Shown: piece by piece, positions 43,341 through 52,014 of the stretch | How the letters are laid out: every line of letters begins with the position of its first letter | How positions within the stretch are numbered: position 1 is the first letter of the stretch | NCBI GenBank assembly: GCA_963703605.1 | Contig: CAVPFC010000040.1 | Coordinates: 1 to 64,000 of the forward strand | Length of the DNA stretch: 64,000 nt | Reading direction: 5' to 3' | DNA from: DASXKD01 sp963703605 | Lineage (GTDB): Bacteria; Actinomycetota; Actinomycetes; Streptosporangiales; Streptosporangiaceae | Notes under the pieces: model-generated | What the model was told of the DNA's origin: nothing | The model's database searches: none | The model's input: the letters and a program-made list of their open reading frames with translations, nothing else | Program-made: the position numbers and the translations under genes

Positions 43341-43594
43341 AAATCTAGCGCGCGCACCTGGGCCCATCCTCCAGACTGCGGCGCCAGGGCGGCCCCGCAA
43401 GCCCCGCAAATCTACCGCGCGCACCTTGGCCCATCCTCCAGACTGCGGCGCCAGGGCGGCCCCGCAAGCCCCGCAAATCTACCGCGCCCACCTTGGCCCA
43501 TCCTCCAGACTGCGGCGCCAGGGCGGCCCCGCAAGCCCCGCAAATCTACCGCGCCCACCTTGAGCCACCCTCCAGACCGCGCCGCCGGGTGCGC
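43341..43594. repeat. 67-bp tandem repeat, about 3.8 copies
   Basis: Copies start at 43341, 43408, 43475 and 43542, each opening with AAATCTA(C/G)CGCGC and containing CCATCCTCCAGACTGCGGCG and CAGGGCGGCCCCGCAAGCCCC. The period is exactly 67 and identity is very high except in the last copy, which decays and stops at the end of the PDZ-Lon gene. It fills the space between the Lon-like gene's stop and the UPF0182 promoter region. It is minisatellite-like, not CRISPR, since there are no variable spacers. Confidence 0.95.
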
Positions 43595-44656
43595 TTAGCA
43601 GGACGGGACACTGCCGCCTGCCGTGAGTGTTTTGAGATCGTTTACCGCACCGGCCAGCGTGCTGACCTTGACCAAACGCAGCCCGGACGGGACCGCGCCA
43701 TGGGTGTCCGGGCAGTTGGCGGCCGGGGTCAGGAAAATTGTCGCGCCGGCGGCGCGGGCACCGGCCATCTTCTGCTGGATACCGCCGATCGGGCTGACCG
43801 TGCCGTCGGCCGCGATCTCCCCGGTGCCGGCGATGAACCTGCCGTGGGCGATGTTGGCCGGGCTGAGTTTGTCCACGATGCCGAGCGCGAACATCAGGCC
43901 CGCGCTGGGCCCGCCGATGGCCCCAACGTTGATCTTGACCTGGAAGGGGAACCTGTAGGTCTCCGCCACATATACGCCAACGGTCGGCACACCCTGGACG
44001 TTCGCGCTCTTCAGCCGGACCTGCTTGGTGGTCCCGTCGCGAGAGACGGTCAGCACGACGGGGGCGCCGGGCCGCCGGGCGCGGATCAGGTCGCCGGCGT
44101 CGGCCCGGCACGTGACCGGCCTGCCGTCCACCGCGGTGATCACGTCCCCCGCCTTGAGCACGCCATTCGCAGGCATCCCGGTCTCGACCGCCGTGATGGT
44201 GTCAATCGTGGCGAACTTTATCCCCAGCTGGCACAGCGCCGCCGCCTGAGCCGTCTCCTGCGAGCCGACCATCTCCTGGGTGTCCTGGTGCACCACCTGC
44301 TGCTGCGTCTGCCCGGGGGTGAACAGCTCCGCCTCGGGCACCACCGCCTCGTTCGGGGACAGCCACGCCTGCAAGGCCGTGAAGATATTGAACGAATCCT
44401 GCGGGCCACCCTGGTACGAAACCGTGACGAGGTTCAGGTGGCCGCTCGTGCGGTAGGTCCGCCTGCCGGAAATCTCAATCAGCGGCTTGGCACCTGCACG
44501 GGGGGTCAGCGTGCCCAGCGTGTTGAGCGTCGGGCCGGGGCTCAGGATGACGTAGGGCACCGACACGAAGGACGCCGCGACGAGAGCGGCCGCCACTCCC
44601 GCCGCCGCGAGGATGAGGGTGAGCTGGCGCCGGTTGGCGGAAGGAATGCTAGGCAC
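43595..44656 (-). CDS. PDZ-Lon (S16) membrane protease, YlbL type
   Basis: GTG 44656 gives 353 residues: one N-terminal membrane helix (LTLILAAAGVAAALVAASFV), a PDZ domain (about 150-215; ETGMPANGVLKAGDVITAV) and an S16 Lon-type protease domain with catalytic Ser251 (GAIGGPSAGLMFALGI) and Lys296 (GGIQQKMAGA). It is anchored with the protease outside. It corresponds to Rv3194c. The start overlaps the end of moaE by 8 bp, so coupling is likely. Its C-terminus ends at Cys, next to the 67-bp repeats. Confidence 0.92.
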   Translation of the reverse strand: MPSIPSANRRQLTLILAAAGVAAALVAASFVSVPYVILSPGPTLNTLGTLTPRAGAKPLIEISGRRTYRTSGHLNLVTVSYQGGPQDSFNIFTALQAWLSPNEAVVPEAELFTPGQTQQQVVHQDTQEMVGSQETAQAAALCQLGIKFATIDTITAVETGMPANGVLKAGDVITAVDGRPVTCRADAGDLIRARRPGAPVVLTVSRDGTTKQVRLKSANVQGVPTVGVYVAETYRFPFQVKINVGAIGGPSAGLMFALGIVDKLSPANIAHGRFIAGTGEIAADGTVSPIGGIQQKMAGARAAGATIFLTPAANCPDTHGAVPSGLRLVKVSTLAGAVNDLKTLTAGGSVPSC

Positions 44657-45080
44657 TGCCGACCCACTCGGTGGTGCCGTCGGCGAACCACTGATGCTTC
44701 CAGATGGGCACCTCGTGCTTGAGCGTGTCGATGAGCATGCGGCAGGCCTCGAACGCCTCCCCCCGGTGCGGGCAGGACACCGCAACCACCACCGCGAGAT
44801 CACCAACGGCCAGATCCCCGACCCGGTGCACGGCAGCCACCGCGACCACCCCGTACTCGGCGGCCACCTTCTCGGCCACCCGCCGCATCTCCGCCGCGGC
44901 CGACGGGTGCACGCTGTAGGACAGGCGAACGACGGGCTGCCCGCCGTCCTGGTCGCGGACGGTTCCTGCGAACAGCGCGGTCCCGCCCGCGCCCGGGTCG
45001 CTGACCGCGGCCAGGACCTCGTCTACGGACAGCGGCTCCTCGCGAATCTCGGCGAGCCTGATCACGTTCACGCCAGCCAC
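44649..45080 (-). CDS. moaE: Molybdopterin synthase catalytic subunit
   Basis: The 143-residue MoaE converts precursor Z to molybdopterin together with MoaD. Motifs are GGTALFAGTVRDQDGGQPVV, LSYSVHPSAAAEMRRVAEKV, VHRVGDLAVGDLAVVVAVS, CPHRGEAFEACRMLIDTLK and EVPIWKHQWF with the active-site Lys. The length is standard. No moaD is adjacent. The gene is inserted in an otherwise conserved neighbourhood, between the SDR and the Lon-like protease, all on the minus strand. Confidence 0.93.
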   Translation of the reverse strand: MAGVNVIRLAEIREEPLSVDEVLAAVSDPGAGGTALFAGTVRDQDGGQPVVRLSYSVHPSAAAEMRRVAEKVAAEYGVVAVAAVHRVGDLAVGDLAVVVAVSCPHRGEAFEACRMLIDTLKHEVPIWKHQWFADGTTEWVGSA

Positions 45081-45105
45081 CGTACCCGGACCGGGGAGCC
45101 GGAAG

Positions 45106-46191
45106 TCAGTTGCTCCGCTTGTGCCGGCGGGCCGCGCGCACGATCGCCGCGGTGCCGATCACGGCGACCGTCGCGCCTGCCGCGGTGATGGTCGCCTCCC
45201 GGCTCGGCAGGCGGCGGCCGGCGGCGCGATGGCTGGCCCTGGTCTCCATCAGCTCCTGGAGCACGGTCGCGTTGTCGTAGGCCGGCCGCCAGCCCACCTC
45301 GCGCAGCGCCCGGCAGTCAACCACCCACGGGTAGACGAGGTACTGGAGGTCGTTCACCGGGGCCGGGGTGATACCCACCCGGTGCAGCCGCTGGGCCGTG
45401 CCGAACGTCAGCCCGGCGGGCAGCTCGATCCGGCGCAGCCCGCTGATCCGCTCCACCTCTTCCTGCTCGAGCCACCCGTCGCAGCCCACCGCGAAGGACC
45501 CCGTGACCTCACCGTCCACCGCCAGTTCGAGGGCTGAGACGAGGTCGTCGCAGTGGCAGAACTGCCAGCGCGGTGAGGAACCCTTGACGGTGAGCAGCCG
45601 GGCGGAATCGAAATGCCGGGCCGCCAGCGTGTCCATGGCCGGGCAGACCAGCGCGGCCGGGCGCACCACGGTGACCGACATCCCCGGGTGGGCCCGCGGG
45701 GAGCGCCGCGCCAGGTGCTCGATCTCCAGGAGGTCGCCCGCCACGCTGCCGTCGGGGTCGGCGCGCAACGGCGCGGACTCTTCCAGCGGGACCGGGTTGT
45801 CCGGCCTGGCGCCGTAGACCATCGCGCTGGTGACCAGGATGACCCGGCCCACCCGGCCGGCCGCCGCCGCGGTGAGCACGGTCTGCGCGGCCCGCACGTT
45901 GAAGGCCCGGCGCGCGCGGTGGTCGGAGTCAGCCGAGGTGTCGACGTCGGTATGAACCAGGACCTCCACCTCGGCCAGGCGGCTGGCCAGGGCGGGGTCG
46001 CGGACGTCGGCAAGGCGCCAGCTCACGCCGGTCACGTCGCCACGGTGATCGTCGATCGCGATCACCTTGCTCACCCGCTCGGAGCCGGCCAGGCGGGCGG
46101 TCAGGGCGTGCCCGAGACCGTGCGCGGCCCCGGTGACGGCCACGACCTGGCGCGTCCGCCGCTGGCGAACCTGAGCCTGCGCAGTACTCAA
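45106..46191 (-). CDS. NAD-dependent epimerase/SDR-like protein with C-terminal membrane helix
   Basis: The 361-residue protein has an extended-SDR Rossmann fold: VVAVTGAAHGLGHALTARL (GxxxGxG near residue 20), a DVRDP loop, and VTSAMVYGARPDNPVPLEES with the YGxxx motif in place of the usual YxxxK. GSFAVGCDGWLEQEEVERIS and GWRPAYDNATVLQELMETR are in the C-terminal part. A short hydrophobic helix (TAAGATVAVIGTAAIVRAA) plus a basic tail ends it, so it may be membrane bound. The missing Lys suggests a binding rather than a classic dehydrogenase role. It is divergent from the DUF2342 gene. Confidence 0.86.
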   Translation of the reverse strand: MSTAQAQVRQRRTRQVVAVTGAAHGLGHALTARLAGSERVSKVIAIDDHRGDVTGVSWRLADVRDPALASRLAEVEVLVHTDVDTSADSDHRARRAFNVRAAQTVLTAAAAGRVGRVILVTSAMVYGARPDNPVPLEESAPLRADPDGSVAGDLLEIEHLARRSPRAHPGMSVTVVRPAALVCPAMDTLAARHFDSARLLTVKGSSPRWQFCHCDDLVSALELAVDGEVTGSFAVGCDGWLEQEEVERISGLRRIELPAGLTFGTAQRLHRVGITPAPVNDLQYLVYPWVVDCRALREVGWRPAYDNATVLQELMETRASHRAAGRRLPSREATITAAGATVAVIGTAAIVRAARRHKRSN

Positions 46192-46250
46192 CGTGTGCCA
46201 CTCCCGGGATAACGTGGCTGGTGTGATCCTTCCATCCTGCCTGAGAGGCG

Positions 46251-47708
46251 ATGGCGATGGCTGATCCTCCCTTCGGCTTTGGCCCGCTGGGTGGCGCGGG
46301 GAGCGGTTCTGGCTCCTCTTCCGGCTCCGGGTCCGGTGATTCCGGTCCTCCCTTCGGCTTCGGCCCGCCGGGTGGCGCGGGGAGCGGTTCAGGCTCCTCC
46401 TCCGGTTCTGGTGGTTCCGGGGGTGGCAATCTGGGCCCGCTCGGCCCGCTCGGTGACCCGCAGCAGTTCGCTGACGCGCTGCGCCAGTTCGCCGACTTGA
46501 TGTCCTGGCAGGGCGGCCCGGTGAACTGGGACCTGGCCAAGAACGTGGCCCGGCACGCGGTGGCCGCCGAGGGCGATCCCAGCGTCCTCGACGTTGACCG
46601 GCAGAAGATCATCGATGCGCTCCGGCTCGCCGACCTGTGGCTGGACGAGGTCACCGGCTTTCCCACCGGCGTGCGCCAAGCTCAGGCGTGGAGCCGGTCG
46701 GAATGGGTGGAGGCAACCCTTCCCGTCTGGTCAGCATTGTGTGACCCGATCGCCGACAAGGCCGTGGACGCCATGGGCGGCATCCTCGCCGAGGATCCCA
46801 CGGAACTCGGTGCCGGGCTGCCGGAGGAACTCGGCCAGGCGCTCCAGGCGATCGGCGGTGGCCTGAGCGGCCTGGGCGGGATGCTCCGCCGGATCGGCGG
46901 GATGCTGGTCGGCAGCCAGACCGGCACCGCCGTGGGCGCGCTCGCCCGCGAGGTCGTCAGCTCCACCGACGTCGGGCTCCCGCTCGGTCCCGAGGGCACC
47001 GCGGCCCTGCTGCCGGCCGGGATGGCCGAGTTCGGCGCGGGCCTGTCGGTGGACGACGATCAGGTCCGGCTCTTCCTCGCGCTGCGGGAGGCGGCGCATC
47101 ACCGGCTGTTCGCCCACGTGCCGTGGCTGCGGGCGCACCTGCTGCGGGCCGTGGAGGACTACGCCCGGGGCATCACGGTGGACATATCGCAACTCCGCGA
47201 GGCAATGCCGCAGATCGACCCCACCAACCCGGAGGCGATGCAGGACGCGCTGGCCGGCGCGTCGCTGTTCCGGCCCGAGGACACGCCGGAGCAGAAGGCC
47301 GCCCTGTCCCGCCTGGAAACCGCGCTCGCGCTGGTCGAGGGCTGGGTGGACACGGTGGTGCACGCCGCCGCGGACGGCAAGCTGCCGCAGGCGAACGCGC
47401 TCGCCGAGGCGGTCCGCCGCCGCCGCGCCACGGGTGGCCCGGCCGAGCACACCTTCGCCACCCTCGTCGGCCTCGAACTGCGGCCTCGCAAGTCGCGGGA
47501 GGCCGGTGCCCTGTGGCGCAGCCTGACCGAGGCACGGGGTTACGAGGAGCGGGACAAGCTCTGGGCCCACCCGGACCTGCTGCCGACCGAAGAGGACTTC
47601 GACGACCCGGCGGGCTTCGTCCAGGGCAGGAAAGAACTGGACATGTCCGGCTTCGACGAGGCCGCGGGCGGCTCCCCGGAGCCTCCGGCGGAGGACGGGG
47701 ACAACTAG
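46251..47708 (+). CDS. DUF2342 zinc-dependent metalloprotease-like protein
   Basis: The 485-residue protein belongs to the family of Rv3195, annotated as a zincin-like hydrolase. The helix VRLFLALREAAHHRLFAHV, carrying the AAHHR motif, is the family's metal-site region; DLWLDEVTGFPTGVRQAQAW and LRAHLLRAVEDYARGITVD are also conserved. The first 55 residues are a tandem duplication of a Gly/Ser-rich unit (PPFGFGP, then GGAGSGSGSSSGSGSG), an unusual extension. Start ATG 46251 or 46257 are both near a GAGAGG. It is divergent from the SDR gene. Confidence 0.9.
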   Translation: MAMADPPFGFGPLGGAGSGSGSSSGSGSGDSGPPFGFGPPGGAGSGSGSSSGSGGSGGGNLGPLGPLGDPQQFADALRQFADLMSWQGGPVNWDLAKNVARHAVAAEGDPSVLDVDRQKIIDALRLADLWLDEVTGFPTGVRQAQAWSRSEWVEATLPVWSALCDPIADKAVDAMGGILAEDPTELGAGLPEELGQALQAIGGGLSGLGGMLRRIGGMLVGSQTGTAVGALAREVVSSTDVGLPLGPEGTAALLPAGMAEFGAGLSVDDDQVRLFLALREAAHHRLFAHVPWLRAHLLRAVEDYARGITVDISQLREAMPQIDPTNPEAMQDALAGASLFRPEDTPEQKAALSRLETALALVEGWVDTVVHAAADGKLPQANALAEAVRRRRATGGPAEHTFATLVGLELRPRKSREAGALWRSLTEARGYEERDKLWAHPDLLPTEEDFDDPAGFVQGRKELDMSGFDEAAGGSPEPPAEDGDN

Positions 47709-47712
47709 GCCG

Positions 47713-49167
47713 CTAGGCCGCCGCCCGGCTGCGCCGGAGCACCGCGGCCACCACGACGATCGCGGTCAGGGTGAGCCCCGCCCCGGTAGCGAAGGCAAGC
47801 CGGTACCCGGCCGTCAGCGCCGCGGCGCCGCCGATGCCGGTTGCGTTCAGGCTGCCGGTTCGCGCGGCGGCCAGGGTGGACAGCACCGCTACGCCAAGCA
47901 CCGCGCCGACCTGCTGGGTGGTGCTGAACAGGCCGGAGGCGAGCCCCGCGTCGCGGTCCGTGGCGCCTGACATGCCGAGCAAGGCCAGGGCCGGCAGCGT
48001 GAGCCCGCCGCCGACGCCGAATATCAGCAGCGGCGCAAGCAGGTGCGCCGGGTAACTCCCGTGCACCGGGGCGCGGGTCAGGAGCAACAGCGCGGTGGCA
48101 ACGAGCACCAGCCCCGCCAGCAGCATCGCGCGCGGCCCGAAGTGAGCGGCGATGCGGGCGGACAAGCCAAGCGATACCGTGCCGATCACCACGGCCGTGG
48201 GGAGCAGCCCGAGGCCGGACGCGGCCGCGCCGTAACCGAGGACGCGCTGCATGTACAGCGTGATGATGACCTGGAACCCGAAGGCGGCGGCGATCACCAG
48301 AAGCTGCGCGAGGTTGGCCCCGGTGACGTTCCGCGCCGTGAAGATGCGCAGCGGCAGCAGCGGCGTGCGGCTGGTGGCCTGGCGGGCCACGAACGCCGCC
48401 AGGAGCGCGATGGCCACGGCGGCCACAAGTAGGGTGCGGGCCGAGCCCCAGCCATACCGGGCCGTCCCGACGATCGCGTACACCCCGAGCATCAGGCCCG
48501 TGGTGACGAGGAACGCCCCCAGCCAGTCGGCGCCGCCCCGCGGTCCGGGCCCGCGGTCGTCGTCCAGCACCCGGGCCGCGGACAGGCCGGCCAGGATGCC
48601 GATCGGCACGTTGACGAAAAAGATCCAGTGCCAGCCGACGGCCTCGGTCAGCACGCCGCCGAGTACCAGGCCGACGGAGGCACCGGCGGCGCCGACGAAG
48701 CTGAACGCGCCGATCGCCTTCGCCTGCTCTCGCGGTTCCGGGAACAATCGCACGATCATGCCCAGGCTCACCGCCGACACCATCGCGCCGCCGATCCCCT
48801 GGGCGAACCGCGCGGTGATCAGCATGGCGGGGCCGGTGGACAAACCGCACACCAGCGACGCGACCGTGAAGGCCGCAAGGCCGGCCAGGAACATGCGCTT
48901 GCGCCCGGCGAGGTCGCCGAGGCGCCCGGCGAGCAGCAGCAGGCTGCCGAAGGCGAGCAGGTAGGCGTTCATCACCCAGCTCAGGTTCGCTGTGGAGAAC
49001 CCGAGATTGCGCTGGATGGACGGCAGGGCGACGGTGACGATCGTCCCGTCGAGGATGATCATCAGGCTGGCGGCGCAGAGCAGCCACAGCGCGAGCCGCC
49101 GGTGACCTTGGTCGCTCCGGCGGGGCGGCGGGGTCGAGGCCGGCACTGCCGGGATCGTGACGGACAT
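47713..49167 (-). CDS. MFS drug transporter, DHA2 (EmrB/QacA) type
   Basis: The 484-residue permease has the DHA2 signature: LIILDGTIVTVALPSIQRNL at helix 1, SWVMNAYLLAFGSLLLLAGR with LGDLAGRKRMF (motif A), and WHWIFFVNVPIGILAGL at helices 5-6, with 13-14 hydrophobic segments in total. It probably exports drugs in exchange for protons. It lies downstream of a MarR gene on the same strand and has a palindromic operator just upstream. Cytoplasmic loop RVLDDDRGPGPRGGA separates the halves. Confidence 0.92.
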   Translation of the reverse strand: MSVTIPAVPASTPPPRRSDQGHRRLALWLLCAASLMIILDGTIVTVALPSIQRNLGFSTANLSWVMNAYLLAFGSLLLLAGRLGDLAGRKRMFLAGLAAFTVASLVCGLSTGPAMLITARFAQGIGGAMVSAVSLGMIVRLFPEPREQAKAIGAFSFVGAAGASVGLVLGGVLTEAVGWHWIFFVNVPIGILAGLSAARVLDDDRGPGPRGGADWLGAFLVTTGLMLGVYAIVGTARYGWGSARTLLVAAVAIALLAAFVARQATSRTPLLPLRIFTARNVTGANLAQLLVIAAAFGFQVIITLYMQRVLGYGAAASGLGLLPTAVVIGTVSLGLSARIAAHFGPRAMLLAGLVLVATALLLLTRAPVHGSYPAHLLAPLLIFGVGGGLTLPALALLGMSGATDRDAGLASGLFSTTQQVGAVLGVAVLSTLAAARTGSLNATGIGGAAALTAGYRLAFATGAGLTLTAIVVVAAVLRRSRAAA

Positions 49168-49213
49168 GAGGTCGGCTCCTGTTCGACGGCGACAGAAGCG
49201 ACCGTAACAGATC

Positions 49214-49234
49214 GTCTATTGATAGACAATCTAT
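49214..49234. promoter_or_regulatory. Palindromic MarR operator upstream of the MFS gene
   Basis: GTCTAT-TG-ATAGAC (49214-49227) is a perfect 14-bp palindrome and overlaps a second dyad, ATAGA-CAA-TCTAT (49222-49234). It stands about 47 bp upstream of the MFS start on the minus strand, in a locally AT-rich stretch where a -35 (TTGTCT) could lie. MarR repressors bind 14-20 bp palindromes of this form, so the upstream MarR gene product is the likely ligand. Confidence 0.65.
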
Positions 49235-49311
49235 TTCAGACCGAACTGAAGGGCGGCGTGGGCCACACCCCGCGGTGGGGAGGTCATCGGGAACCGGCAG
49301 GGACGGCGGGC

Positions 49312-49800
49312 TCAGCCGGCGGGCTGCCGGGCGCGCCGCACCGGCCGCTCGCAGTCAACCGGCTCGGCGAGTAGCCCGCCGACGAGCTGGGCGAGCGAGT
49401 CCAGGAACACGCCGCGGCTGGCGGGCGCCAGCTCCGCCAGGACCTCCCGGTGTACCGCGTCGGCGATCTTGTGCCCTGCCCCGACCACCCGGCGGCCCGC
49501 GTCGGTGACCACGACGATCCGGGCACGCCGGTCGGCGGGCGACGGGTGACGCTCGGCGTATCCCGCCGCCTCCAGCTCGTCCAGGGTCACCACCATCGTG
49601 GTCTTGTCCAGGTCGGACAGCCTGGCGAGGTCGCCCTGCGTCAGCTGGCCCGAGGCGGCGTGGTGCAGCACGCAGTAGTCCCGCGGGGTGACGCCGATCT
49701 CGGCGAACGCCGCCGTCATCCGCGTCGCCAGCACGTGCGAGGCGTGCGCCAGCATGAAGCTCAGGTCCGGTACCGTGCGGTCCGGCGCGTTCGCCGCCAT
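49312..49800 (-). CDS. MarR-family transcriptional regulator
   Basis: The 162-residue protein has the MarR winged helix: GVTPRDYCVLHHAASGQLTQ, GDLARLSDLDKTTMVVTLDE and LEAAGYAERHPSPADRRARI with the conserved DRR wing. N- and C-terminal helices form the dimer (FMLAHASHVLATRMTAAFAE; LDSLAQLVGGLLAEPVD). It precedes the MFS gene by about 145 bp on the same strand and very likely represses it through the palindrome between them. The inducer is unknown. Confidence 0.92.
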   Translation of the reverse strand: MAANAPDRTVPDLSFMLAHASHVLATRMTAAFAEIGVTPRDYCVLHHAASGQLTQGDLARLSDLDKTTMVVTLDELEAAGYAERHPSPADRRARIVVVTDAGRRVVGAGHKIADAVHREVLAELAPASRGVFLDSLAQLVGGLLAEPVDCERPVRRARQPAG

Positions 49801-49942
49801 GCGTTCAGGTTACCTGATAGGGCAGTTACGAGATAATCCGGCGGCAGATAATCCGCCACCGGGCGGCGGCGCCCACAGAGTGACAGTTCGTAACAGCAAC
49901 CACGCCCGCCACAGCCCGGCGGCCGCGGCCGGAAACTCGCTC

Positions 49943-50071
49943 TTGTCCACAGCCGGTGGGCGAAGACTAGGCAGCCCGGAGGGCACTCGCGGCCCCGGAA
50001 ACCCCGAAATTCACAGGGGTTTCCCCCGCGTGTCCACAGCGCCGTTCGGCGCGCTCCCCACGTTTTCCACA
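49943..50071. promoter_or_regulatory. Cluster of three DnaA-box-like sequences
   Basis: TTGTCCACA (49943-49951), GTGTCCACA (50030-50038) and TTTTCCACA (50063-50071) lie within 130 bp, all in the same orientation. TTGTCCACA is the preferred actinobacterial DnaA box. The stretch is non-coding and between divergent genes. No dnaA, dnaN or AT-rich unwinding region is present, so it is not oriC; DnaA-titration or coincidence are the options. Confidence 0.35.
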
Positions 50072-50240
50072 ACGCCATCCACCGGCCGGGTTGACCACGT
50101 CCCGCTACCTGCCTAATGTCGCCCGAGATGGGTCCCCGGGTCGCGGGCCATAGTCACTTCCGGGGAAGGGGGACTATCGCCCAGCGGGGAACCGCCGGCG
50201 CGGCACCGGCCGTTCCCACCCGGGGACTCGGGGCGGCTCA

Positions 50241-50560
50241 CCATGCTTGCTGGCCTTCGGCCAGCGGCGCCACAGCCCGTTGTGCTGGCCCAGGGGGGCC
50301 GAGCCCCCCTGGAACCCCCACGACTGCCGGTCACCATCTGCCATCCCGCTCACCGCCCTCACCGCACCCCGCACGGCCGATCAGGCTTGCTAGCCTTCGG
50401 CCAGCCACGCCACGGCCCACGCTGGCCCAAGAGACCGAGCCATCCTGGAACCCCCACGACTGCCGGTCACCGTCTGCGATCCGGCTCGGCGCCGTACCAC
50501 GGCAGTGCGGTTAGGCTCCGGGCGCCGATCAGGCTTGCTGGCCTTTGGCCGGGCGGACGG
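50241..50560. repeat. Imperfect direct repeats of about 145 bp in a large intergenic region
   Basis: The 826-bp gap from 49801 to 50626 contains no credible gene. CTTGCTGGCCTTCGGCCAGC-like sequence starts repeats near 50243, 50384 and 50531. The first two units share CTGGCCCA, a GG-rich or AG-rich hairpin zone, TCCTGGAACCCC and CACGACTGCCGGTCACC. The third is partial. The pattern resembles mobile intergenic hairpin repeats rather than a gene. The only other structure in the gap is the DnaA-box-like cluster to its left. Confidence 0.6.
50290..50312. terminator. Very stable hairpin within the intergenic repeat
   Basis: CCAGGGGGGC and GCCCCCCTGG are perfect ten-base arms around a CGA loop. There is no T-run. 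It is part of the first copy of the repeat; the second copy has a decayed version. It may terminate transcription or act as a repeat-element hairpin. Confidence 0.5.
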
Positions 50561-50626
50561 CCAATGGGCTGACCCCGGGTGCGGGGTTGGGGGCGTTTTG
50601 TCGGATGGGCGGGTCAGCATTTTGTT

Positions 50627-51721
50627 ATGAGACCAGCGCTGAAACCGGGGCTGTTGCCTGTGTGGCGTAATCGCGACACGGTACAAATTGGCATTGATCC
50701 GCGCCGGGCCATCGCCTTGACCGGCATGCGCGGCGCGGCCGGGCTGCTGCGGCTGCTCGACGGCAGCCGCGACCGGGGGCAGGTCCTCGCCGCCGCCGGC
50801 GACCTTGGGATGGCCCCGGAAACGGCGGACCGGGTGCTCAGCCTGCTGGCCGCGGGCGGCGCGCTCGACGACATCCTGGCGAGCACCTATGACACGCTCC
50901 CGGCCGACATGCGAGCCCGGCTGGCGCCCGAACTCGCCACCGCGTCCCTGGCGCACGGCGACGCCGACGGCGGCGCGCGCACGCTCGCCCGGCGCCAGGC
51001 GGCGTGCGTGCGGGTGCACGGGGTGAGCCGGGCCGGCTTAGGGATCGCGGGCCTGCTCACCGCGGCAGGCGTCGGGCTGGTTAGCTCCACCGGCCCGGCC
51101 AGGGCGCGGCCCCGCCGGAGTATGCCCGACGAGCCCGCCGTCCCCGGGCTGGCAGCCGGGCTCGGAACCGGGCTGGCCGGACCGCCCGGCGCCGGCCTGG
51201 CCGGGCGCTCCGCGACCGCGCACCAGCCCGGCTCGGCTACGGCCGCCGGGCGCCGGCCACGCCGGCCCGCTCAGGGCGCGCGCCCGGCCCAGCCCAGACG
51301 GCCCAGCTTGGTCATCCTGGCCGACAGCCAGCGCCGTGACCTCCCGGCAGCCCTGTGCCGCGACCAGATCCCGCACCTGGCCGCCGCGGCAAGCGAAGCC
51401 ATCGCGGTGGTCGGCCCGCTCGTGCTGCCCGGGCGCTCGGCCTGCCTGCGCTGCCTGGACCTGACCCGGGCCGAACGGGATCCGGCCTGGCCGCTCATCC
51501 TCGCCCAGCTCACCGGCCACGCCGCCACCGAGCCCGCCGCGTGCGACGCGGTGCTCGCCGCCATGGTCGCCGCGCAGGCGGCGGCCCAGGCGCTGGCGTT
51601 CATCGACCGAGGGCCGGCGTCAGCCGCGGTGGTCGGCGGCACCCTCGAACTCGTCCTTCCCGACTGGCACTGGCGGCGCCGGACCTGGCAGCCGCACCCC
51701 CGGTGCGGGTGCCGCGGGTAA
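50627..51721 (+). CDS. ThiF-like / TOMM cyclodehydratase-related protein
   Basis: ATG 50627 gives 364 residues. The N-terminal 90 residues (LLPVWRNRDTVQIGIDPRRA, LRLLDGSRDRGQVLAAAGDL) resemble the peptide-clamp part of TOMM cyclodehydratase-type proteins. The C-terminal region has QIPHLAAAASEAIAVVGPLV, GRSACLRCLDLTRAERDPAW and HPRCGCRG, with Cys pairs typical of ThiF-fold zinc sites. The ATP-binding GxGxxG is not clear, and a Pro/Arg/Ala-rich linker sits in the middle. It corresponds in position to Rv3196. There is no precursor peptide nearby, so a RiPP pathway is not claimed. Confidence 0.7.
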   Translation: MRPALKPGLLPVWRNRDTVQIGIDPRRAIALTGMRGAAGLLRLLDGSRDRGQVLAAAGDLGMAPETADRVLSLLAAGGALDDILASTYDTLPADMRARLAPELATASLAHGDADGGARTLARRQAACVRVHGVSRAGLGIAGLLTAAGVGLVSSTGPARARPRRSMPDEPAVPGLAAGLGTGLAGPPGAGLAGRSATAHQPGSATAAGRRPRRPAQGARPAQPRRPSLVILADSQRRDLPAALCRDQIPHLAAAASEAIAVVGPLVLPGRSACLRCLDLTRAERDPAWPLILAQLTGHAATEPAACDAVLAAMVAAQAAAQALAFIDRGPASAAVVGGTLELVLPDWHWRRRTWQPHPRCGCRG

Positions 51722-52014
51722 CGCCCGCACCCGCCGGGACCTGCCGCCGGCTCCCAGGACTCGTTCGTCAGGCTCTCAGCAGAGATTCAGTCTTCTTCCA
51801 GTCAGAATCCAGCGGACAGTCAGATTCATTGCTGATATTTACATGGCTCCTTCCGGTGCCGAACCACCCAGCGGCACCGGGACGTGCCACTAAGCGCGCC
51901 CCGCCGGCCAGATTCGGCCTCGCTGTGCCGGCGGGGCGCCCACCATGCCTGGTCAGAGCCGGGCGGGGACGCCCCGGCAATGCGATGTGGCAACGCTCCA
52001 CACCCTGACCGACA

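Noticed and set aside
43153..43563. Repetitive 136-codon frame with IYRAHLGP-type units
   Set aside because: It is the 67-bp DNA repeat read through; the period is not a multiple of three, so the peptide shows only frame rotation, not a conserved repeat.
43341..43594. CRISPR-like array
   Set aside because: The 67-bp units are contiguous and identical, with no variable spacers and no cas genes.
49943..50071. Chromosomal origin of replication
   Set aside because: Only three DnaA-like boxes, and no dnaA/dnaN/gyrB neighbours or AT-rich unwinding element.
50627..51721. RiPP/TOMM biosynthetic cluster
   Set aside because: The ThiF-like protein stands in a conserved housekeeping neighbourhood with no precursor peptide, dehydrogenase or YcaO gene.
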